Shown here: piece by piece, positions 22,704-32,259 of the stretch
Position numbering within the stretch: position 1 is the first letter of the stretch
How the letters are laid out: the number at the start of each line of letters is the position of its first letter
Origin: UBA7985 sp002690455
GTDB taxonomy: Bacteria > Pseudomonadota > Alphaproteobacteria > UBA7985
Direction: 5' to 3'
DNA: 35,076 nucleotides
Assembly: GCA_965662775.1 (NCBI GenBank)
Contig: CBFIIW010000020.1
Span: 1-35,076, forward strand
Translations under genes and position numbers: made by a program
The notes under the pieces: generated by a model
Database searches by the model: none
Told to the model about the DNA's origin: nothing
Seen by the model: the letters and a program-made list of their open reading frames with translations, nothing else

Positions 22704-24064
22704 GTGGTCCCGCCTGCGCCGTCTTCGAGCAGAATGCCAGCGTCGGTCAGCTGCTCCCGGATGGAGTCCGCGCGGCCAAAGTCTCGCGCCTGTTTCGCGT
22801 CGGCACGCTCGCCAATCAATGCTTCGATATCAGCCGTGCTCAGTCGACCCAAGTCACCCGCTGACGCCCCTTCGCCCGTTTCCCCCTGGAACCATTGTTC
22901 AGGCGTGTGTCGGAGTAAGCTAAGGAATTGCGCAGCGGCGGCAAGCTCTGCCGGCTGACCGCGCAAGGCGTCAATCTCTGCCATCGCCTGTGGGGTGTTC
23001 AGGTCATCACGGATCGCGTCAAGCACGGTCGCTGGCACGCGGTCGCTCGGGGTAACGCCGTCCCAGACCCTGTACCAGCCATCAAGCCGGTTGCGGGCTT
23101 CGGTCAGTTTAGATTGCGTAAAGTCCAGTGGCGCGCGGTAATGCCCCGAGAGCAGCGACAGCCTCAGCGTTTCCCCCCGGTGTCCCTGTCTCAGCAGGTC
23201 GCGCACCGTAAAAAAGTTACCCAGCGACTTGGACATTTTCTGCCCTTCGACCATCAGCATACCATTGTGCAGCCAAGTGCGGGCCATATGCGCAGTGCCG
23301 TTGGCGCAGCGGCTCTGGGCAATTTCGTTTTCGTGGTGAGGGAAGATCAGATCATTACCCCCGGCATGGATGTCAAAAACATCACCCAGGATCGCCTTGG
23401 ACATGGCTGAGCATTCAATATGCCAGCCCGGTCGACCCCGACCCCAAGGACTGTCGAACGTCGCGTGATCGGGCTCGTCCAGCTTCTGTGGCTTCCACAG
23501 CACGAAGTCAGAGGCGTCACGCTTAGCCGAGCTGATCTCGACCCGCGCGCCGGCGATGATATCATCCTGACTGCGCCGCGAAAGCTGCCCATAGTCGGCC
23601 ATAGAGGGTACGTGGAACAGCACGTTGCCGTCGCTGGCCTGATAGGCGTGGCCCTTGTCGATCAGGGTTTCGATCATCGCGATCATCTCGGCGATATACT
23701 CGGTTGCGCGTGGCTGGTTGGTCACCGGCAGCACGCCGAGCGCCTCCAGGTCGTCGACATAGTCTTGTGTTGACCCCGCGGTCAGATCGGCGATCGAAAC
23801 CCCAGAGTCGCGGGCGCGGGCAATAATCTTGTCATCAACATCGGTGATGTTGCGGACAAAGGCGACGTTGTCCACACCGAAGTCGTGCTGCAGCAGCCGG
23901 TGCAAGACGTCGAAATTGACCGCAGAGCGCGCGTTTCCCAGATGTGCAAGGTCGTAAACTGTGGGACCACAAAGGTAGACTCCCACTTTGTCAGGCACCA
24001 ACGGCTCTAGGGTTTCCAGCTGTCGGCTAAGGGTGTTGGTCAGGCGGATTGCGGGACGGGTCAT
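22688..24064 (-). CDS. cysS: Cysteinyl-tRNA synthetase
   Basis: This 458-residue class I synthetase charges tRNA-Cys. It has the HIGH-type motif GPTVYDLAHLGNAR (33-46), the KMSKS loop (276-280) and the family zinc ligands Cys32, Cys218, His243 and Glu247. The C-terminal helical domain with an anticodon-recognition region ends GGTTWRRK. Length is normal. The ATG overlaps the gltX stop by four bases (ATGA), indicating tight coupling of the two synthetases. The 3' end overlaps the lipoprotein gene. Confidence 0.97.
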   Translation of the reverse strand: MTRPAIRLTNTLSRQLETLEPLVPDKVGVYLCGPTVYDLAHLGNARSAVNFDVLHRLLQHDFGVDNVAFVRNITDVDDKIIARARDSGVSIADLTAGSTQDYVDDLEALGVLPVTNQPRATEYIAEMIAMIETLIDKGHAYQASDGNVLFHVPSMADYGQLSRRSQDDIIAGARVEISSAKRDASDFVLWKPQKLDEPDHATFDSPWGRGRPGWHIECSAMSKAILGDVFDIHAGGNDLIFPHHENEIAQSRCANGTAHMARTWLHNGMLMVEGQKMSKSLGNFFTVRDLLRQGHRGETLRLSLLSGHYRAPLDFTQSKLTEARNRLDGWYRVWDGVTPSDRVPATVLDAIRDDLNTPQAMAEIDALRGQPAELAAAAQFLSLLRHTPEQWFQGETGEGASAGDLGRLSTADIEALIGERADAKQARDFGRADSIREQLTDAGILLEDGAGGTTWRRK

Positions 24065-25410
24065 GCGGCTTCGCCCCGCAACCGTGCAAGGATGGTCTCC
24101 CGGTTGAGCAGTGGCAGCAGCACAGCCATTTCAGGCCCGCGTTCCTGCCCAGTCAGAGCCTGGCGCAGGGGCATGAACAGGCTGCGCCCCTTGCTACCCG
24201 TGGCGTCCTTTACTGCATTGGTCCAGACCGACCAGCTTTCGCTGTCGAGCGCTCCCTCCGGCAGCAAGCCAGCGGCGGTCGCGGCGAAATGGGGATCCTC
24301 GATCACTGGCGTGACAGGGCCTTCAATCAGTCGAAGCCAGTCTGTGATGTCGCCCAAACGCTCCAAATTGGGCTGGATCACGGCCCAGCGCGCTTCGTTC
24401 AACCCCTCGAAGCGGCCTTCAACGGCGGAATAGGGCAGTTGACGCACGATCTTGCCATTCAGCGGCACCAGCTCCTCCGGATCCATGCGTGGGCTGGATC
24501 GGCCAAAGCGCGCAATGTCGAAGCTCTCCGCCAGTTCGGCAATCGCAGAAACCGGCTGCGGGCCATCGGGTGTCCCCAAACGGCTGAGGAACGTCACGAT
24601 CGTTAGTGGCTCCAGACCACCGTCTTCGCGCAGGTCTCGAATGGACAATGCGCCATTGGACTTGGACAGCTTGGAGCCATCAGCGCCCGTCACCAGCGGC
24701 ATATGGGCAAAACGTGGAAGGCTAAAATCGCGCAGACCCTTCATTGCGGCCAATGCATCGAAGAGCTGGATCTGAGTCGCCGTGTTGGAGGTATGATCCT
24801 CACCCCGGATGATGTCTGTCATTCCCAGATCAATGTCATCGATCACGGAGCACAGCGTGTAGAGGTAGGAACCATCGCCCCGGATCAGCACAGGATCGGA
24901 GAGGTTCTCGGCCTCAAAGCTGGTCTCGCCCCGGGCCAGATCCTGCCATCGAATTTCCCCGGGGATGAGTGCAAATCGCCAATGCGGCAAACGCCCCTCA
25001 GCCTTGAATGCGGCTTCTTCTCCAGCCGAAAGAGGATAAGTGGCACGGTTATAAATGAAGGGCTTGCCCTGTATCGATGCGGTTTTACGCATCAGTTCCA
25101 ATTCGGCGCCAGTTTCATAGCAAGGATAGAGGCGACCGGCTTCGATAAGTCCGTCGCGCGCGGCGTCATAGGCATCAAAGCGCTCGGATTGTTTGGCATA
25201 ATCGTCCCAGTCCAGTCCAAGCCAGCTCAGATCTTCCTCGATCCCTGCACGGAATTCGTCCGTGCTGCGTTCTAAATCGGTATCGTCGATCCGAAGCACG
25301 AATTCGCCACCAGCTTGTTTGGTGTGCATCCAGTTGATTACGGCGGTGCGGATGTTGCCCAGATGTAGCCAGCCAGTGGGCGAAGGGGCAAAACGAACGC
25401 GAAGGGTCAC
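24061..25410 (-). CDS. gltX: Glutamyl-tRNA synthetase
   Basis: This class I synthetase has 449 residues from GTG 25410. The HIGH motif is in FAPSPTGWLHLGNIRTA (HLGN 16-19) and the KMSKS motif is GSKLSKSNG (KLSKS 247-251). RIDDTDLERS and the catalytic-domain LIRGDGSYLYTLCSVIDD are present. A longer frame to 25554 would run through the end of the nadE-like gene; GTG 25410 is preferred because the protein family begins at this point and the upstream gene stops at 25422. Many alphaproteobacteria have two gltX copies, one charging tRNA-Gln for amidation; which type this is cannot be settled here. Confidence 0.95.
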   Translation of the reverse strand: MTLRVRFAPSPTGWLHLGNIRTAVINWMHTKQAGGEFVLRIDDTDLERSTDEFRAGIEEDLSWLGLDWDDYAKQSERFDAYDAARDGLIEAGRLYPCYETGAELELMRKTASIQGKPFIYNRATYPLSAGEEAAFKAEGRLPHWRFALIPGEIRWQDLARGETSFEAENLSDPVLIRGDGSYLYTLCSVIDDIDLGMTDIIRGEDHTSNTATQIQLFDALAAMKGLRDFSLPRFAHMPLVTGADGSKLSKSNGALSIRDLREDGGLEPLTIVTFLSRLGTPDGPQPVSAIAELAESFDIARFGRSSPRMDPEELVPLNGKIVRQLPYSAVEGRFEGLNEARWAVIQPNLERLGDITDWLRLIEGPVTPVIEDPHFAATAAGLLPEGALDSESWSVWTNAVKDATGSKGRSLFMPLRQALTGQERGPEMAVLLPLLNRETILARLRGEAA

Positions 25411-25421
25411 GGGCTGGATTC

Positions 25422-26807
25422 CTAGCTGTCTGCCGGCAGGCGGTAACGGTTGGTCACGGGGTAGACTCGGTCGCCGATGAGCGCCCTTTGGCTCAGCCGC
25501 AAGACCATCGGTGCTGCGCGCCGTTTGAATTCGGATCGCGCCATACGCTTCCAAAGATCGATGCAGGCATCGACGCGAAAGCCCTCGTCCGCAAGCGCAT
25601 CGACGCAGAGTTCGTCTTCGATCAGTGCCTGAAGCTGGCGATCGGTTTCGGTATTGCCGACCGGTGGAGCATCTTCGCCCATGGCTTCAGCGAGCGAGGA
25701 TAAGTCGGAGCTGTAGACATCGCCGAAAGGCGCTAAGCGCGGGCCTTCGAGACCATCGCGGTTCTCAAAGTCGCCCAGTGCTAACTCCGTCTTGGTCCAA
25801 GGCAGGAGGGTAAGGGTATTGCCGGACTTCCAGTCCGTCTCCATCGGTACTAACTGGCGCAGCATTGCGGTCGCCGGGTGTGCAATGTCGGCAATCTCGA
25901 CAGATAGTTTGTTCTTTTCAGCGAAGTCTCGCACACCCAGCGCAATGAGTTTGGCCGATGCGGCCCAGCCGCTCTCGGGTTCGTCCTTGGGCGCGGACAC
26001 GCAGCGCCAGCTGCCCTCGACCTTCATCCAGCGTGTGGAGAAGCTGCCGGTCTCGGCGAGCGGGAAACTGCCGGCCAGATCGCCGCCTGGGTTGATGCAG
26101 AAACCACCCCCGTCGAAAACCATACCGTCCTGCCCGCCAACGAGATTGGTATAGATTACCGGGTAGCCGTGGATCTGGCTCAGTCGGCTCATGGCCGCAT
26201 AGCGCTGATCCATAATGTCGGCTGTATAGCCCGAACCATTCATGGCGATCAGGAGCTCTGTGCCGGTTTCCTCCAGCGTCTCGGGACCGTCCTCACGCCA
26301 GGCATCGTCGCAAATCTGTACGCCGATTTTGGTGCCACGAAACTGGATCGGTCCCTGAAGCGGTCCAGGCTCGAACCAGCGGGCTTCGTCAAAGGGCCCA
26401 AATGTCGGCAACGAGCGCTTGAATCGTTGGCCGATGATTTCACCGTTTTCTGCGAGGATGGCGGCGTTAAACACCTGTCCCTTCATCCGCCGGTGCTGCC
26501 CCTGGTAGGCATAGAACGGCGGCTCCTGCCCGCTGTCCTGCACCAGCGTACCAAACAGGATGCCGGGCGCACCATCGGCTCGGGTCAACGCGATCAGTTC
26601 AGCATTGGCGCGGGCACAGTCCATCACGAATTGCTGGTGCAAGGCGAGATCCCCGATGGGGTAGCCGGTCAGCGACGCCTCGGCGAACACAACCAGATCA
26701 GCGCCATTTGCCGCGTCTTCATAGGCCTGCTTGTGAAGTTCGAAGTTGCACAGAATGTCCCCGGCAATCGGGTTGATCTGTGCCACTACTATGCGGAGTT
26801 GGTCCAT
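25422..26807 (-). CDS. NadE-like protein: intact glutaminase domain, gutted NAD synthetase domain
   Basis: This 461-residue protein resembles glutamine-dependent NAD synthetase, which normally has about 550. The N-terminal nitrilase-type glutaminase (1-275) keeps the full triad: Glu43 (FAEASLTGYP), Lys130 (FKRSLPTFGPFDE) and Cys166 (VQICDDAW). The C-terminal part (about 283-461) keeps scattered synthetase landmarks: LGVRDFAEKN, a degraded KTELALGDF, FGDVYSSDL, and the end block SEFKRRAAP with RVYPVTNRY. It lacks the SGGxDS ATP PP-loop, the SxELxPxQxDxDxLP stretch and the intervening helices. The frame is open throughout, so this is not a simple frameshift. It could be an amidase, an ammonia-supplying subunit or a dead paralog. 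Twelve bases separate it from gltX. Confidence 0.8.
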   Translation of the reverse strand: MDQLRIVVAQINPIAGDILCNFELHKQAYEDAANGADLVVFAEASLTGYPIGDLALHQQFVMDCARANAELIALTRADGAPGILFGTLVQDSGQEPPFYAYQGQHRRMKGQVFNAAILAENGEIIGQRFKRSLPTFGPFDEARWFEPGPLQGPIQFRGTKIGVQICDDAWREDGPETLEETGTELLIAMNGSGYTADIMDQRYAAMSRLSQIHGYPVIYTNLVGGQDGMVFDGGGFCINPGGDLAGSFPLAETGSFSTRWMKVEGSWRCVSAPKDEPESGWAASAKLIALGVRDFAEKNKLSVEIADIAHPATAMLRQLVPMETDWKSGNTLTLLPWTKTELALGDFENRDGLEGPRLAPFGDVYSSDLSSLAEAMGEDAPPVGNTETDRQLQALIEDELCVDALADEGFRVDACIDLWKRMARSEFKRRAAPMVLRLSQRALIGDRVYPVTNRYRLPADS

Positions 26808-26994
26808 TCAGACACTCTCATCGGCTGTGGCTCCGAGCGGCAGGCGCACCGGGATGCATTCACGCGGCGAATGCCCTATTTTGTAGCGAGAATTCGAGCT
26901 GCTGCAAAGTCATGGTTGCCCTGTGAAAGTGCCGCTACACCTCCGCTGAAAAGGGTAGAGTGCAGCACACTTAAATTCTGTTTCAGGGACTAGA

Positions 26995-29900
26995 TCAGTC
27001 TTCGAACTTGAGGAGCAGGTCCTTTGCATCAACTTGATCACCCGACTTAACGTAAACCTCGGCGACGTGGCCATCACGGTCCGCATACACGCTGGTTTCC
27101 ATTTTCATGGCTTCCAGTGAAAGCAAGACATCGCCCTTACGCACCTCATCACTGACTGCAACGTTCACGGTCACAATGGCACCTGGCATAGGGGCTGCTA
27201 CCTCGCCCGGTGCGCCGGTCGCCACTGGCCGGGCGGTAGTGTCAGCCGCGGAATTTTTGTCTTGGACGACAACGTTTCGCGGCTGGCCATTCAGCTCAAA
27301 GAATACTGTCCGGCGGCCCTTGGCGTCCGGGTCGGATACGGCAAGCAAACGGATGATTAGCCGCTTGCCTGCATCGATCTCAACCGAAAGCTCTTCGCCA
27401 ACTTCGGGGCCATAGAAGAACACCGGAGTTGGCAACAGGGACGTATCGCCGAAATCGCGTCGGTGACTGGCAAAGTCGAGGAAAACTTTGGGGTAGAGCA
27501 CGTAGGCAACGATGTCGCGGTCGCTGATGCTATCGGGCATGCGGCCAAAAGTTTCGGCCAGCTCTGTACGAGTGGCGGAAAAATCCACCGCCGGTAGAGA
27601 CGCCCCTGGGCGTTCGGAAAGTGGCGCTTCGCCGCGCAGCACTTTGTGTTGTAGCGCTTTAGGGAACCCTCCTGTGGGCTGGCCCAAGTCACCACGGAAA
27701 AAGGAGACTACCGAATCCGGGAAGGCGACCTCTTTATTGGGATCAGTAACCTCCTCTGGGGTTAAGTTATGAGAGACCATGAACAGCGCCATGTCGCCAA
27801 CAACCTTAGAGGAGGGTGTGACTTTGACGATATTACCAAACAGGCGATTGACGTCAGCGTAGCGCTTGACGACATCGGGCCAGCGGTGTTCGATCCCAAG
27901 GCTCCGTGCTTGCTGGCGCAGGTTGGTATACTGGCCCCCGGGCATGGCGTGCTCGAACACGTCAGAGGAGCCCGCGCGCATATCTGCTTCAAAAGCGGCA
28001 TAGTGGCGGCGCGCTCCTTCCCAGTAGTGTGCGATCTTGTCCAGCGTGTCGCGCGCTAACTTTGGGTCTCGCTCCAACCCTCGCAAGGCTTCGGCGATGG
28101 TGCCCAGGTTGGGCTGAGAGGTCAGGCCAGATAACGGATCCATGGCCGCATCGACAATATCGACGCCCGCCGCACTTGCGGCCAGCACGGTTGCGACCTG
28201 TCCGCCCGACGTGTCGTGCGTATGGAAATGGATCGGCAGACCGACTTCGCCCTTCAGCGTCTCGACCAGCTTGGCCGCTGCAGCCGGGCGGGCGACCCCA
28301 GCCATGTCCTTTATGGCCAGCGTATGCGCACCGGCAGCCTCGAACTGCCGCGCCATGTCAACATAGTAGGCGAGTGTGTATTTGTCTTCATCCGGGTTCA
28401 GCACGTCACCGGAGTAGCAGATCGTGGCTTCACAGATGGCCCCAGCATCGATGACTGCGTCGATGGCAACGCGCATGTTTTCAACCCAGTTGAGGCTGTC
28501 GAACACGCGGAAGACGTCGACGCCCCGTCCGCCGTCGAAGGCCTTAACCACGAAGTCCTTCACCACGTTGTCAGGGTAGTTGGTGTAGCCGACGGCGTTG
28601 GAGCCGCGCAGTAACATCTGGAACAGGTGGCTGGGGGCAGCTGCGCGCATTTGCTCCAGCCGCTGCCAGGGGTCTTCCTTCAAAAAGCGGTAGGCGACAT
28701 CAAAGGTTGCACCGCCCCAGACCTCCAAACTGAAAAGGCCACGCAGACCATTTTCATAGGCAGCCATCGGGGCAACCAGGTCGGCCGTCCGCATCCGGGT
28801 TGCAAGTAGTGATTGGTGGGCATCGCGGAAGGTGGTGTCAGTTACCAGCAAACGATCCTGCGCCTTGATCCACGCGACCAAGCCGGCCGCGCCGTCGCGA
28901 TCAAAGACTGTTTTCGCTGTCTCACGGTGCCGGGTATCGGCTTCGACCAGCGGCAAGCGCTGCAGCGGTGCGCGCGCGACGGCAGGACGGCCCTCCATCT
29001 CGGGGTTGCCGTTGACAATTGTTTCACCAAGGAACCTGAGCAGTTTCGACGCTCGGTCGCGGCGGGGTGGGAAGTGGAACAACTCGGGGGTATCGTCGAT
29101 AAATCGCGTGGTCAGAACGCCTGTGCGGAAATCATCGTGCCTGACCACTCGCTGCAGGAAGGGTAGGTTGGTTTTGATTCCCCGGATACGGAACTCGGCC
29201 AGCGCTCGGCTCATGCGGGCAATACCTTGATCCCGGTCAGGGGCGCGAACGGTGACTTTGGCCAGTAGTGAGTCATAGTGTGGGGTTACCACCGCTCCGG
29301 CGAAGGCCGTTCCGCCATCCAAACGCACGCCAAAGCCCGCGGGTGATCGATAAGCGACGATCTTGCCATAGTCTGGAACAAAGGCGTTTTCCGGGTCTTC
29401 AGTGGTTACCCGGCACTGGATCGCCACGCCGCGGGGGCGGCGGTCTTCTTCGGCCTCCGGCACGCCTGCTTCGGCAAGCGTTGCCCCGCCAGCGATCAGG
29501 AGCTGGGTCTTAACAATGTCGACCGAGGTGACTTCTTCGGTCACCGTATGCTCGACCTGAATGCGCGGATTGACTTCGATGAAATAAAAGGCGCCGTCGC
29601 GCACGTCATAGAGGAATTCGACCGTGCCGGCGTTCTGATAGCCGGCAGTCTCGGCGAGCCGCACGGCTGCCTGACACATCCCCTGTCGGGTTTCTTCGTC
29701 GAGCCAGGTCGCCGGTGCCATCTCCACGACTTTCTGATTGCGGCGCTGAACCGAACAGTCGCGCTCAAACAGGTGTGTGACGTTGCCATGTGTATCGCCG
29801 ATAACCTGCACTTCGACATGCCGGGCGTGTTCAATCAGTTTTTCGAGGTACACGTCGTCCTTGCCGAATGCGGCTGCCGCCTCGCGCTGGGCGCTGGCGA

Positions 29901-30471
29901 CTTCCTCGGCCAGCTTGTCCGCGTCATAGACACGGCGCATGCCCCGTCCACCACCGCCCCAGCTGGCCTTAACCATCACCGGCAAGCCGATCTTTTCGCC
30001 CGCTGCGTTTGCCGCGGCATCGCCGTCAGGCAAGGCGTCAGTGGCGGGCACCGTGGGCACGTTGGCGGCTTCGGCAAGCTTGCGCGATGCGACTTTGTCA
30101 CCCAGATCGATCAGCGTTTGCGCGCGCGGGCCGACAAAGGTGATACCGGCTGCATCCGCTGCTGCTGCCAGTTCGGGAGATTCAGATAGAAAGCCATAAC
30201 CCGGGTGGATGGCATCCGCGCCAGAGAGCTGAGCAACCCGGATGATCTCTTCGACCGACAGGTAGGCTGCAATCGGTTCCAAACCGACACCGATTTCGTA
30301 GGCTTCATCCGCCTTGAATCGATGCAGGGCGAAGCGGTCTTCGTGAGCGTAAACGGCTACTGTCTGAATGCCGAGCTCTGTTGCGCCACGAAACACTCGG
30401 ATGGCAATCTCCGAACGGTTGGCAACGAGCAGTTTTCTGATTGGGCTGAACGAAGAAGGGCTAGGGGCCAT
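26995..30471 (-). CDS. pyc: Pyruvate carboxylase
   Basis: This 1158-residue biotin enzyme makes oxaloacetate from pyruvate, bicarbonate and ATP to refill the citric acid cycle. Domain order: biotin carboxylase (about 10-455) with ATP-grasp VKASWGGGGRGMRRV, ERDCSVQRRNQKVVE and EVNPRIQVEHTVTEE; carboxyltransferase TIM barrel (about 535-810) beginning DTTFRDAHQSLLATRMRT; a PYC C-terminal domain; and a biotinyl domain with EAMKMET, where Lys1123 is the biotinylated residue. ATG 30471 is chosen because AGAGGA lies 9 bases ahead; an upstream in-frame start at 30522 would add 17 unconserved residues. It stands as its own unit, 187 bases from the nadE-like gene, and diverges from sfsA. Confidence 0.97.
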   Translation of the reverse strand: MAPSPSSFSPIRKLLVANRSEIAIRVFRGATELGIQTVAVYAHEDRFALHRFKADEAYEIGVGLEPIAAYLSVEEIIRVAQLSGADAIHPGYGFLSESPELAAAADAAGITFVGPRAQTLIDLGDKVASRKLAEAANVPTVPATDALPDGDAAANAAGEKIGLPVMVKASWGGGGRGMRRVYDADKLAEEVASAQREAAAAFGKDDVYLEKLIEHARHVEVQVIGDTHGNVTHLFERDCSVQRRNQKVVEMAPATWLDEETRQGMCQAAVRLAETAGYQNAGTVEFLYDVRDGAFYFIEVNPRIQVEHTVTEEVTSVDIVKTQLLIAGGATLAEAGVPEAEEDRRPRGVAIQCRVTTEDPENAFVPDYGKIVAYRSPAGFGVRLDGGTAFAGAVVTPHYDSLLAKVTVRAPDRDQGIARMSRALAEFRIRGIKTNLPFLQRVVRHDDFRTGVLTTRFIDDTPELFHFPPRRDRASKLLRFLGETIVNGNPEMEGRPAVARAPLQRLPLVEADTRHRETAKTVFDRDGAAGLVAWIKAQDRLLVTDTTFRDAHQSLLATRMRTADLVAPMAAYENGLRGLFSLEVWGGATFDVAYRFLKEDPWQRLEQMRAAAPSHLFQMLLRGSNAVGYTNYPDNVVKDFVVKAFDGGRGVDVFRVFDSLNWVENMRVAIDAVIDAGAICEATICYSGDVLNPDEDKYTLAYYVDMARQFEAAGAHTLAIKDMAGVARPAAAAKLVETLKGEVGLPIHFHTHDTSGGQVATVLAASAAGVDIVDAAMDPLSGLTSQPNLGTIAEALRGLERDPKLARDTLDKIAHYWEGARRHYAAFEADMRAGSSDVFEHAMPGGQYTNLRQQARSLGIEHRWPDVVKRYADVNRLFGNIVKVTPSSKVVGDMALFMVSHNLTPEEVTDPNKEVAFPDSVVSFFRGDLGQPTGGFPKALQHKVLRGEAPLSERPGASLPAVDFSATRTELAETFGRMPDSISDRDIVAYVLYPKVFLDFASHRRDFGDTSLLPTPVFFYGPEVGEELSVEIDAGKRLIIRLLAVSDPDAKGRRTVFFELNGQPRNVVVQDKNSAADTTARPVATGAPGEVAAPMPGAIVTVNVAVSDEVRKGDVLLSLEAMKMETSVYADRDGHVAEVYVKSGDQVDAKDLLLKFED

Positions 30472-30508
30472 AGGGCTGGTCCTCTGGGGAAATAGTGTGT
30501 CAAATGCG

Positions 30509-30538
30509 ACATTAGCGAGCATTCAACCCCGTCAACAA
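30509..30538 (-). promoter_or_regulatory. Putative promoter of pyc
   Basis: On the minus strand TTGTTG (30533-30538) and TAATGT (30509-30514) are 18 bases apart, about 38 bases before the pyc ATG. An overlapping TTGACG (30530-30535) would give 15-base spacing. It is a modest match within the 89-base gap shared with divergent sfsA. Confidence 0.3.
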
Positions 30539-30560
30539 CGCACGCAAATGAGGATGTCCC

Positions 30561-31265
30561 ATGCAACTCGACCAGACCACGATGGTACCCGCAACGCTGG
30601 TCAGACGTTACAAGCGTTTTCTGTGCGACCACCAGTTGGAAAGCGGAGAGGTGATCACGGCGTCTTGTCCCAATACCGGGACGATGTTGGGCCTGACGAC
30701 GCCGGGCAGCGCGACCTGGCTCGTGCACGCACCTGCGCCGACGCGGAAGTATGATTATCGGTGGGAACTGATCGAGGATCAGGGCCACTGGGTCGGGATC
30801 AATACCGGCCGTCCAAACGGACTTGTCGAAGAAGCGATCCGTGCGGGGGTGATCAGTGAGTTGAGTGGCTATGCCAACCTGCGCCGTGAGGTGAAATATG
30901 GCACCAACAGCCGGATCGATCTGCTGCTTGAAGATCCGAGACGGCCGCAGGTCTTTGTCGAGGTCAAGAACTGTCACTTACGCCGAGAAGCCGGGCTGGC
31001 CGAGTTCCCGGATTCAGTGACCACGCGGGGGGCTAAGCACCTCGGCGAACTGGCGGACCAGGTGGCGCTTGGCCATCGGGCAGTCATGGTCTTTTGCGTG
31101 CAGCGCTCGGACTGTGATCACTTCGACGTCGCTGGCGACATCGATCCTGCTTATGCGGACGCGTTCCGCCGCGCGCGTGCCGCAGGGGTGGAAGCGCTCG
31201 CCTACGTGTGTCATGTCTCTGCTCACGACATCACCCTGACTCACGCGATCCCGATAAAGGACTGA
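30561..31265 (+). CDS. sfsA: SfsA family DNA/RNA nuclease
   Basis: This 234-residue protein is of the SfsA family, first described as a sugar fermentation stimulation protein and now regarded as a nucleic-acid binding or nuclease protein. It has VRRYKRFLCDHQL near the start, CPNTGTMLGLTTPG, the KYGTNSRIDLLLED stretch with VFVEVKNC, which resembles a PD-(D/E)xK nuclease core (D...ExK), and FPDSVTTRGAKHL. GAGGA sits 6 bases before ATG 30561. Nine bases separate it from map, giving the sfsA-map-radC order seen in other alphaproteobacteria. Cellular role remains uncertain. Confidence 0.93.
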   Translation: MQLDQTTMVPATLVRRYKRFLCDHQLESGEVITASCPNTGTMLGLTTPGSATWLVHAPAPTRKYDYRWELIEDQGHWVGINTGRPNGLVEEAIRAGVISELSGYANLRREVKYGTNSRIDLLLEDPRRPQVFVEVKNCHLRREAGLAEFPDSVTTRGAKHLGELADQVALGHRAVMVFCVQRSDCDHFDVAGDIDPAYADAFRRARAAGVEALAYVCHVSAHDITLTHAIPIKD

Positions 31266-31274
31266 CACCCGACG

Positions 31275-32108
31275 ATGCTGCCCACTCAACGCCAGATCTA
31301 CGACCACCCGGACAGCAGCGGGGCTATTACCCTGCACACAGCTGAAGATTTCGAAGGGATGCACGCGGCTGGTCGGCTTGCTGCCGAATGTCTGGACATG
31401 ATCACCGAGCACGTGCGGCCCGGTGTCAGTACCGGCGAACTCGACCGCCGCATTCAGGATTTCGTCGAAGACAATGGCGCGGTATCGGCAACAATTGGCT
31501 ATCGCGGTTACCAGCATGCCTCCTGCATTTCGATTAACGAGGTCGTCTGTCACGGCATTCCGTCTGATGAGGAACAGTTGGTCGACAAAGACATTCTCAA
31601 CATCGATGTGACGGTTATTGTCGATGGCTGGCATGGCGATACGTCGCGCATGTATATCGTCGGCGGCTCTTCGTTTCCCACGCGGGAGAAGCTGGTTCGT
31701 GTGACTTACGAGGCGCTGTGGCACGGTATAAATACCGTCCGGCCCGGGGCGACGCTGGGCGATGTTGGCGCAGCAATCCAGAAGCATGGAGAGAAGGCAG
31801 GCTTTTCAATCGTCCGGCAGTTCGTCGGACATGGCCTTGGCGAGCAATTCCACATGGCGCCGAACATCTTCCACTTCGGTAAGCCAGGGAAGGGCGTGGA
31901 ACTGGTGCCCGGCATGCTGTTTACCATTGAGCCCATGTTGAACGTCGGGACTTATCGCGTCGAAATCGATGAAAGCGATGGCTGGACGGCCCGGACGCGG
32001 GACCGCAAGTCTTCGGCTCAATTCGAGCACTCGGTTGGGGTTACGGCCGATGGTTTCGAGATTTTCACGACTTCGCCGAAGGGCTTTGAACAGCCACCGT
32101 ATCTTTGA
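31275..32108 (+). CDS. map: Methionine aminopeptidase, type I
   Basis: This 277-residue metalloprotease removes the initiator methionine from nascent proteins. The five metal ligands are present: Asp111 (LNIDVTV), Asp122 (HGDTSRM), His186 (VGHGLGEQFH), Glu219 (FTIEPML) and Glu251 (QFEHSVGV), with the substrate-facing His93 in VCHGIP. The N-terminal about 20 residues are an extra tail. There is no SH3 or zinc-finger extension, so it is the plain type Ia form. It follows sfsA by nine bases and precedes radC by 151. Confidence 0.96.
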   Translation: MLPTQRQIYDHPDSSGAITLHTAEDFEGMHAAGRLAAECLDMITEHVRPGVSTGELDRRIQDFVEDNGAVSATIGYRGYQHASCISINEVVCHGIPSDEEQLVDKDILNIDVTVIVDGWHGDTSRMYIVGGSSFPTREKLVRVTYEALWHGINTVRPGATLGDVGAAIQKHGEKAGFSIVRQFVGHGLGEQFHMAPNIFHFGKPGKGVELVPGMLFTIEPMLNVGTYRVEIDESDGWTARTRDRKSSAQFEHSVGVTADGFEIFTTSPKGFEQPPYL

Positions 32109-32259
32109 GCAAAGAATTGTGGCGCGTGAAGCCATGAGCGTGAGTGGGAGCGGGAGTGCGCGCGGAACGCCGGGCCGATGACATTTTAGGATTGAAAAAA
32201 GCAGCAATAACATTACCTATAGGTTGATAAATTTTATAAGACATTTGCTCGGCTGATCC

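Noticed and set aside
25411..25554. 48-residue N-terminal extension of GltX
   Set aside because: It would overlap the nadE-like gene by over 130 bases and precedes the usual GluRS start.
25422..26807. Frameshifted normal nadE
   Set aside because: The protein reads through in one frame with conserved segments before and after each loss, so the missing PP-loop is not explained by a single indel.
26169..26993. 274-codon plus-strand frame opposite the nadE-like gene
   Set aside because: Antisense to a clearly homologous protein and lacking any recognisable domain.
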